Both the position numbers and the translations under genes were made by a program. A model generated the notes under the pieces. That model did not search any database. It worked only from the letters and a program-made list of their open reading frames with translations, and had not been told where the DNA came from. From contig CAJUOD010000094.1 in NCBI GenBank assembly GCA_910587875.1, positions 1 to 11,159 of the forward strand: a stretch of 11,159 bases of DNA, in the 5' to 3' direction. Positions 6,609 through 11,159 of this stretch are shown here, piece by piece; position 1 is the first letter of the stretch; each line of letters starts with the position of its first letter. The DNA is from an uncultured Oscillibacter sp. (lineage in GTDB: Bacteria > Bacillota > Clostridia > Oscillospirales > Oscillospiraceae).

Positions 6609-8417
6609 TCAGCCCTCCGTCCGCCGCCCCCGGCCCTGGGCAATGGGCAGGGTCATGCGGATGGTGGTGCCCGGCCCCTGGTGGGGGACCAGGGCGATGA
6701 CGCCGTGGTGCCGCTGGACGATCTCCCGGGCGATGGAGAGCCCCAGGCCCGTGCCTCCGGACTCCCGGGACCGGGCCTTGTCCACCCGGTAGAACCGGTC
6801 AAAAATGCGCTCCCGGTCCTTCTCCGGGATGCCGATGCCGTCGTCCCAGACCTCCATCCAGACGGTGTCGTCCTCCCCGCAGCCGGCGGAGACCCGGATG
6901 TGCCCCCCGTCGGGGGTGTATTTGATGGCGTTTCCGAGAATGTTCATCATCACCTGCTCCAGGCGGCTCCGGTCCCCCACGATGAGGGGCAGGTGCGCAA
7001 GGTCCCCGCAGGTGAGCTCGTGGCCCCGCTGTTGGGCGTTCAGCGCGCTGGAGCGGACCACGCTCTGGATGGCCTCCGCGAAGGGGAAGCGGGAGAGGAC
7101 CAGCTCCGCGTCCCCCCGGTCCAGCCGGGAGAGGGTGAGGAGGTCCTGGACAATGTGGGTCATCCGGTCCGTCTCCGTGATGATGATGTCCAAAAAGCCG
7201 TTGGCCGTGGGCAGGGGGATGTCCCCCTCCGCGTCCCGGAGGGTCTCGGCGTAGGTCCGCACGTTGGTCAGGGGGGTGCGGAGCTCGTGGGACACGTTGG
7301 CCACGAACTCCTTCCGGCGCTCCTCGTTCCGGTGCTGCTCCGTCACGTCGTGGAGCACGATAAGCACGCCGCCCCGCTCCCGGTCGGAGAAGGGGGCCAG
7401 ATAGACCTCCAGGGTTTTGTCCCCGGCCTCCAGCTCCCCCTCGGCAAAGCTGGGCCGCTGGAGGGCCAGCATCTCGGCGAAGGGGTACAGGGAGCCGAAG
7501 AGCTCCTCATAGGTGCACTCCGGCCCCACGGGGCGCTGAAGCATGTCGTTGGCGGCGGGGTTGCAGTGGATGAGCTTTCCGTCGTGGGAGAAGGCCACCA
7601 CGCCGTCCGTCATATGGAGGAAGAGGGTGTCCAGCTTGTTGCGCTCGTTCTCCACGGCGGCCAGGGTGGACTGGAGCACCCCGGCCATTTCGTTGAAGGT
7701 TCCGGTGAGGATGCCGATCTCATCGGTGGACTCCACGGGCAGGGCGCTGCCGAAGTCCCCGGCGGCCATTTTCTCCGCCCCGGCGGTGAGCTTCTCAATG
7801 GGGCCCACCATGGTCTTGGAGAGGAGGAAGCTCAAGAGCACGGAGATCAGCAGGCCGATGACCAGGGCCTGCATGATGATCTGGAAGAGCTGGCTGTTCA
7901 GGCCGGAGACCGTGTCCCGGGTGTCCAGGATGTAGATGATGAAGGCGTTGTCCCCCCCGAAGATGGGGATGGCCGCGTCCATGTAGTCCGCCGTGATATC
8001 GCTGACGTCCCCCACGGCGGTCTCGTCCCGCCGGGCGGCGGCGTTCCGGGCGGTGAGCAGGTTGGGGCTCTGCTCCCGGGGCATGGCGCTCTCGGCGGCG
8101 GAGCCGTTGAGATAGGCCCCGGTTTCCCCGTCCAGGACGAAGTAGTTCCGGGTGCGGTAGTCGATGCCCAGCTTGCCGGCGGTGAGCTCCATCATGTCGT
8201 GGACCCGGTCGGCCCCGTCCTCCTGGGCGGCCTCGCCCCGGAGGGAGGCCACGAACTCCCGCTGGTCCGCGCCGAAGACGCTGTCGATCTGCTGGTAGAA
8301 GGTATTGGTGAAGAAGTTGGAGACGCTGATGGTCAGGAAGGCCCCCACCACCGCCATGAGGGAGGTGATCAGAAGCAGCAGGATCAACGTCAGCTTCATG
8401 TGCAGGCTGCGGAACAC
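6609..8417 (-). CDS. walK: WalK (VicK/YycG) sensor histidine kinase
   Basis: A 602-residue membrane histidine kinase, the sensor of the essential cell-wall two-component system. In order: membrane helix 1 (about 9-31), an extracellular sensor domain (32-178, PDC/Cache-like in size), membrane helix 2 (about 180-200), HAMP (about 201-255), a PAS domain (about 260-365), HisKA with phospho-accepting His377 in FVANVSHELRTPL, then the ATPase domain with N box NILGNAIKYT (492-501), G1 DDGIGIP (525-531), F box IFDRFYRVD (538-546) and G2 GGTGLGLSI (554-562). This is the full classical WalK architecture (Bacillus about 611). The start is GTG at 8417, seven bases after AAAGGAGG; an ATG six codons later is less well placed. 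It follows walR by 32 nt. WalK phosphorylates WalR and in other Firmicutes controls autolysins. Confidence 0.96.
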   Translation of the reverse strand: MFRSLHMKLTLILLLLITSLMAVVGAFLTISVSNFFTNTFYQQIDSVFGADQREFVASLRGEAAQEDGADRVHDMMELTAGKLGIDYRTRNYFVLDGETGAYLNGSAAESAMPREQSPNLLTARNAAARRDETAVGDVSDITADYMDAAIPIFGGDNAFIIYILDTRDTVSGLNSQLFQIIMQALVIGLLISVLLSFLLSKTMVGPIEKLTAGAEKMAAGDFGSALPVESTDEIGILTGTFNEMAGVLQSTLAAVENERNKLDTLFLHMTDGVVAFSHDGKLIHCNPAANDMLQRPVGPECTYEELFGSLYPFAEMLALQRPSFAEGELEAGDKTLEVYLAPFSDRERGGVLIVLHDVTEQHRNEERRKEFVANVSHELRTPLTNVRTYAETLRDAEGDIPLPTANGFLDIIITETDRMTHIVQDLLTLSRLDRGDAELVLSRFPFAEAIQSVVRSSALNAQQRGHELTCGDLAHLPLIVGDRSRLEQVMMNILGNAIKYTPDGGHIRVSAGCGEDDTVWMEVWDDGIGIPEKDRERIFDRFYRVDKARSRESGGTGLGLSIAREIVQRHHGVIALVPHQGPGTTIRMTLPIAQGRGRRTEG

Positions 8418-8449
8418 GGCGGCGCCTCCTTTCTAAGAGAGTCGGGTTC

Positions 8450-9163
8450 TCAGTTCACCGCGAAGTAGTACCCCGCCCCCCGGCGGGTCAGGATGAACTG
8501 GGGGCTGGAGGGGTCCTCCTCGATCTTCTCCCGGAGGCGCCGGACGGTCACGTCCACCGTCCGCACGTCGTCCCCCACGAAGCCGAAGTTCCACACCTGC
8601 TCCATCAGCTCCACCCGGGAATACACCTTGTTGGGGTGGCTGGCCAGGAAGGTCAGGAGCTCATACTCCCGCTGGGTCAGATCGATGGCCTCCCCGGCCC
8701 GGAAGACCTGGTGGCTGTCCGTGTTGATGGCCAGGTCCCCGGCCACGGGCATGGCGCTGTCCGCCGCCGCGCCCCCGGCGGGGGACGCCATGGAGGTCCG
8801 GCGGATGTTGGCCTCCACCCGGGCGATGACCTCCCGCATGGAGAAGGGCTTGGTGATATAGTCGTCCGCCCCGATCTCCAGGCCGCGGACCTTGTCGTCC
8901 TCCTCCTCCCGGGCGGTGAGGAGCAGGATGGGCACGTTGTCCCCGTCCTTGCGCAGGGCCTCGCACACGCTGAAGCCGATCAGCTTGGGCAGCATGATGT
9001 CCAGCAGGATCAGGTCCGGCTTCTCCGCCCGTGCCTTCCGCAGGCCCTCCTCGCCGTCGTAGGCCTCTATGACGCGGTAGCCCTTCCGCTCCAGGTTGAA
9101 GCGCAGGATGTCCACGATGTTTTTCTCGTCCTCTACAATCAGGACGGTCTTTTCCTCGCTCAT
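8450..9163 (-). CDS. walR: WalR (VicR/YycF) response regulator, OmpR family
   Basis: A 237-residue DNA-binding response regulator. The receiver domain (about 5-118) has acidic pocket Glu11-Asp12, phospho-accepting Asp55 in LLDIMLP, Thr83 and Lys105 in TKPF. The C-terminal winged helix (about 135-235) includes the LTQREYELLTFLASHPNKV block, ending with RRGAGYYF. Size and sequence fit WalR, which in Bacillota binds TGTWAH-type direct repeats to regulate wall hydrolases. I chose the ATG at 9163 because GGGAGGT sits five to six bases upstream and the protein then begins MSEEKTVLIVEDE. An upstream in-frame extension of 17 Arg/Gly-rich residues (from 9214) runs through intergenic hairpins and is unlikely to be translated. 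PhoB-type regulators share the fold, but linkage to walK, yycH and yycI settles the identity. Confidence 0.95.
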   Translation of the reverse strand: MSEEKTVLIVEDEKNIVDILRFNLERKGYRVIEAYDGEEGLRKARAEKPDLILLDIMLPKLIGFSVCEALRKDGDNVPILLLTAREEEDDKVRGLEIGADDYITKPFSMREVIARVEANIRRTSMASPAGGAAADSAMPVAGDLAINTDSHQVFRAGEAIDLTQREYELLTFLASHPNKVYSRVELMEQVWNFGFVGDDVRTVDVTVRRLREKIEEDPSSPQFILTRRGAGYYFAVN

Positions 9164-9187
9164 GTTCGACCTCCCTACTCGTCTTCC

Positions 9188-9218
9188 GCCGCCCCGGAGG
9201 GCGGCGCGCCTCACGGCG
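9188..9218. other. Tandem GC hairpins between nudF-like gene and walR
   Basis: Immediately after the nudF-like stop codon, the minus-strand RNA can form CGCC-gtga-GGCG (9207-9218) followed by GCCGCCC-loop-GGGCGGC (9188-9205, 7-bp perfect stem with a 4-nt loop). Neither is followed by a T-run, so they do not look like terminators. They lie before the walR ribosome site and could act as an RNA-processing or stabilising element, or simply reflect local high GC. Confidence 0.45.
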
Positions 9219-9770
9219 TCACAGGTTCAGCAGCAGCTTCGCCTTCAATACCGCCGCCACGGTCTTGGCGTCCTCAATTTCCCCCTCCAGGCACCGGCGG
9301 ACCATCTCGGCGAAGGGGACCCGCTCCACGTTCAGAAACTCGTCCTCATCCAGGTGCTGGGCCTCCATCTTCAGGTCCCGGGCAAGGTACAGGTGCAGGG
9401 TCTCCCCGTAGCACCCGGGGGAGGGCAGGATGCGCCCCAGGGGCCGGTACTCCCCGGGCACCGCGCCGGTCTCCTCCTTCAATTCCCGGAGGCCCGCCTC
9501 ATAGGGGTCCTCCCCGGGGTGGTCCAGCTTCCCGGCGGGAATCTCCAGCAGCGTCCGGCCGAAGGGGTAGCGGTACTGGGTCACCGTCAGCACGTTGTTC
9601 TCCCCGTCCAGGGCCAGCACGGCAACGCCTCCCGGGTGGTCCACCACCTCCCGGGTGGCGGTGTCCCCATTGGGCAGCTCCACCGTGTCCACGTGGACGG
9701 TGACAATCCTCCCGGCGAATTTGTCCTCCCGGCCCAGCTTCCGCTCCGTCAAATCCATTTGCTCGCGCAT
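9219..9770 (-). CDS. nudF: Nudix hydrolase, ADP-ribose pyrophosphatase type
   Basis: A 183-residue cytoplasmic Nudix enzyme, expected to split ADP-ribose or related nucleotide sugars to AMP plus a sugar phosphate with Mg2+. The Nudix box runs from Gly80 through Glu87 and REL..EE.G (95-102); the stretch from the first Gly to the Glu is one residue longer (x6) than the textbook x5. Before it lies the HPGGVAVLAL strand (45-54) and the QYRYPFG.TLLEIPAG segment typical of ADP-ribose pyrophosphatases. Length fits the family (about 180-210). The ATG at 9770 follows AAAGGA by nine bases; an internal ATG four codons later is possible but less well spaced. It is the first gene after the promoter at 9827-9855 and walR follows after 55 nt, so it probably heads the wal operon. 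Exact substrate is inferred. Confidence 0.88.
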   Translation of the reverse strand: MREQMDLTERKLGREDKFAGRIVTVHVDTVELPNGDTATREVVDHPGGVAVLALDGENNVLTVTQYRYPFGRTLLEIPAGKLDHPGEDPYEAGLRELKEETGAVPGEYRPLGRILPSPGCYGETLHLYLARDLKMEAQHLDEDEFLNVERVPFAEMVRRCLEGEIEDAKTVAAVLKAKLLLNL

Positions 9771-9793
9771 AGCTCCGCGTCCTTTCCAAAGGC

Positions 9794-9806
9794 CCCCCGG
9801 AGGGGG
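9794..9806. other. Small GC hairpin in the nudF-wal leader
   Basis: CCCCC-gga-GGGGG (9794-9798 and 9802-9806) forms a 5-bp perfect hairpin with a 3-nt loop in the leader RNA between the promoter and the nudF-like ribosome site. It has no following T-run. Too short to assign a role. Confidence 0.35.
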
Positions 9807-9826
9807 ACCGGTATTTCTCTCCAGGA

Positions 9827-9855
9827 ATTATACCACGCCGGGGGAAAAATGAAAA
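9827..9855 (-). promoter_or_regulatory. Extended -10 promoter for the nudF-walRK operon
   Basis: On the minus strand a perfect -10 TATAAT (9827-9832) is preceded by TGG, giving TGnTATAAT. A weak -35 TTTTCA (9850-9855) lies 17 nt away. The predicted start near 9820 leaves a leader of about 50 nt. It is the only good promoter upstream of walR that I can see. It is divergent from, and about 60 bp away from, the promoter of the carboxypeptidase gene, so one bound regulator could affect both. Confidence 0.75.
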
Positions 9856-9894
9856 GGGGCTCTAAAAAAGTTTGGCCCGTTCATAAATTACCCC

Positions 9895-9923
9895 TTGTTT
9901 TTGGGGGCGGAAAGGCGTATGAT
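9895..9923 (+). promoter_or_regulatory. Probable promoter of the VanY-type carboxypeptidase gene
   Basis: -35 TTGTTT (9895-9900), a 17-nt spacer and -10 TATGAT (9918-9923) on the plus strand. The -35 is a weak match (TTG only). The predicted start near 9930 gives a leader of about 44 nt that contains no obvious structure. Confidence 0.55.
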
Positions 9924-9973
9924 GGGGACAGTGAGCCACAAGATATAGTGGGATTGGAAAGGAACAGCAACAA

Positions 9974-10828
9974 ATGAAATGGAGCAAACGGGCGGCGGCG
10001 CTGCTGGCGGCGCTGCTGCTTCTGTCGACAGCCGTCCAGGCGGGCGGCGTGAGCAAGGCGCCCGCCCAGCGGGAGCGCCCCGCGGTGAATACCCGGCTGA
10101 CGTCCCCCGCCGGGGAGCGGGAGAAGCTCCCGGAGCTGACGGTCATCACGCCGGAGACGGCGAAATCCCCGGTGTCCGGGACCCGGAATTCGGCGTCCGG
10201 GACCGCCCGGGAGGAGGAGGACACCCCCGCCTTCCCGGAGGCGGAGGACTGGCAGCTCCTCCTGGTGAACCCCTGGAACGAGATGCCGGAGGACTTCGAG
10301 GTCACGCTGAAGACCCTGCCCGACGGGAATAAGGTGGACGAGCGGGCCTATGACGACCTGAACGCCATGCTGGAGGCCTGCCGGGAGGCGGGGCTGCGGC
10401 CCAAAATCTGCTCCTCCTACCGGACCATGTCCAAGCAGACCTATCTCTACAACAATAAGATTGCCCGCCTGCGCAACGCGGGCTACAGCCGGAAGGCCGC
10501 CGAGGCCGAGGCGGGCCGCTGGGTGGCCCGGCCCGGCACCAGCGAGCACCAGCTGGGCCTGGCCCTGGACATCGTGTCCCAGTCCTACCAGGCCCTGACG
10601 AAGAAGCAGGAGCAGACCAAGGAGCAGAAATGGCTCATGGAGCACTGCTGGGAGTACGGCTTCATCCTCCGCTACCCCAACGAGAAGAGCGAGATCACCG
10701 GCATCGGCTACGAGCCCTGGCACTACCGCTACGTGGGCAGGGACGTGGCCCTGGATATCCGGGACAGCGGCCTCTGCATGGAGGAGTACTTACTGCTGCG
10801 GGAGGAGACCCTGGAAAAACGGGCGTGA
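9974..10828 (+). CDS. Secreted VanY-type D-alanyl-D-alanine carboxypeptidase (M15B)
   Basis: A 284-residue exported zinc carboxypeptidase expected to remove the terminal D-Ala from peptidoglycan stem pentapeptides. The N-terminus MKWSKR, hydrophobic stretch (about 7-19) and VQA-GG form a signal peptide with a likely cut after Ala23; there is no lipobox cysteine. Residues about 25-90 are a low-complexity, Pro/Ser/Glu-rich linker. The catalytic domain spans about 92-260, with SSYRTMSKQ (147-155), zinc motif SEHQLGLALD (190-199; His192 and Asp199), catalytic Glu247 and zinc His250 in EPWHYRYVG. All key residues are present. The ATG at 9974 follows GGAAAGGAA by about nine bases. Despite the VanY name nothing here indicates glycopeptide resistance: there are no vanHAX genes, and such enzymes are common in clostridia. 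It is transcribed divergently from the wal operon and ends at a strong terminator. Confidence 0.93.
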   Translation: MKWSKRAAALLAALLLLSTAVQAGGVSKAPAQRERPAVNTRLTSPAGEREKLPELTVITPETAKSPVSGTRNSASGTAREEEDTPAFPEAEDWQLLLVNPWNEMPEDFEVTLKTLPDGNKVDERAYDDLNAMLEACREAGLRPKICSSYRTMSKQTYLYNNKIARLRNAGYSRKAAEAEAGRWVARPGTSEHQLGLALDIVSQSYQALTKKQEQTKEQKWLMEHCWEYGFILRYPNEKSEITGIGYEPWHYRYVGRDVALDIRDSGLCMEEYLLLREETLEKRA

Positions 10829-10832
10829 ATCC

Positions 10833-10864
10833 AATGGAGACGGCGAAAGCCGTCTCCATTTTTT
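10833..10864 (+). terminator. Intrinsic terminator after the carboxypeptidase gene
   Basis: A perfect 12-bp stem, AATGGAGACGGC (10833-10844) with GCCGTCTCCATT (10849-10860), closed by a GAAA tetraloop and followed by a run of six T in total (10859-10864). It begins five bases after the stop codon. The T-run is on the plus strand only, so it acts on the carboxypeptidase transcript and insulates typA. Confidence 0.95.
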
Positions 10865-10929
10865 GTCAGACTTGTCAAAGGTGACTTGGTTCTTTTATGA
10901 AAAAGTCCCGAAAAATGTGGATTCTTCCG

Positions 10930-10958
10930 TTGAAAAGCGGCGGGGAGTGGCATATAAT
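10930..10958 (+). promoter_or_regulatory. Near-consensus sigma-A promoter of typA
   Basis: -35 TTGAAA (10930-10935), a 17-nt spacer and a perfect -10 TATAAT (10953-10958). This is the strongest promoter in the window. The predicted start near 10965 leaves a leader of about 63 nt. Confidence 0.88.
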
Positions 10959-10990
10959 AAGAAACCGTGAAAATTTGCCTTCAATTTTGC

Positions 10991-11009
10991 GGCGGAAAAT
11001 CCGCCTTTT
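10991..11009 (+). promoter_or_regulatory. Terminator-like hairpin in the typA leader
   Basis: GGCGGA-aaa-TCCGCC (10991-11005) followed at once by TTTT (11006-11009) and then the ribosome site AAAGGAG. The stem is only 6 bp with a 3-nt loop. It could be a weak attenuator or a structure limiting ribosome access; the sequence alone does not decide. Confidence 0.45.
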
Positions 11010-11027
11010 AAAGGAGCCTGTGAAGTT

Positions 11028-11159
<132 letters not shown>

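Noticed and set aside
5037..8468. A 1143-codon open frame on the plus strand opposite walK, yycH and yycI.
   Set aside because: It is Gly/Pro/Val/Arg/Gln-rich low-complexity sequence, lies antisense to genes with complete family motifs, and has no supporting ribosome site. It follows from GC-rich third positions of the real genes, which remove stop codons in this frame.
9771..9973. WalR binding box (TGTWAH-N5-TGTWAH) in the divergent promoter region.
   Set aside because: I checked every TGT on both strands in this interval; none fits TGTWAH, so no box can be claimed.
9974..10828. Vancomycin-resistance locus suggested by the VanY-type enzyme and a two-component system nearby.
   Set aside because: The two-component system has WalRK architecture with yycH and yycI, and there are no vanH, vanA/B or vanX genes. 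This is ordinary wall housekeeping.
10872..10901. A second promoter upstream of typA (TTGTCA, 18-nt spacer, TATGAA).
   Set aside because: The -10 match is weak and the element lies just downstream of the terminator; the near-consensus promoter at 10930-10958 explains typA expression better.

Overview
The window looks like chromosomal housekeeping DNA from a GC-rich member of the Bacillota (Firmicutes). A gut Oscillospirales or Ruminococcaceae-type clostridium is my inference, not something the sequence proves. The reasons are an intact WalRK two-component locus with YycH/YycI-type partners, strong AGGAGG ribosome sites, sigma-A-type promoters, several TTG/GTG starts, and GC-loaded third codon positions. 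No phage, insertion sequence, CRISPR array, rRNA or tRNA was seen.

From about 9.8 kb down to position 1 every gene lies on the minus strand. In transcription order, a Nudix ADP-sugar hydrolase (nudF-like) follows an extended -10 promoter. It is followed by walR, walK, a YycH-like gene and a YycI-like gene, closely spaced (3 to 55 nt), so probably one operon. A 319-nt gap then holds a separate promoter for murA. After murA and a terminator-like hairpin comes a compact cluster: a YjaB-type acetyltransferase, a stand-alone TfoX/Sxy C-terminal-domain protein, walJ and rlmH. Two of its three gene junctions overlap. A strong palindrome abuts the rlmH stop codon. Just past it, asnS (asparaginyl-tRNA synthetase) starts from its own promoter and runs off the left edge. 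In effect this is the classical wal operon (walRKHIJ then rlmH) split between walI and walJ by murA and two small genes, with a Nudix gene at its head.

The right end, on the plus strand, is divergent. A secreted VanY-type (M15B) D,D-carboxypeptidase gene has its own promoter and a textbook terminator. Then comes typA/bipA with a near-consensus promoter and a hairpin-bearing leader, cut by the right edge.

The biological theme is cell-wall homeostasis. WalRK and its membrane partners sense and control wall metabolism, MurA makes the first committed precursor, the carboxypeptidase trims the stem peptide, and WalJ and RlmH are the usual wal-locus companions. I found no convincing new biological system. 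The points worth a second look are the rearranged wal locus, a one-residue insertion in the MurA active-site loop, the TfoX_C-only protein, and several leader or intergenic hairpins.
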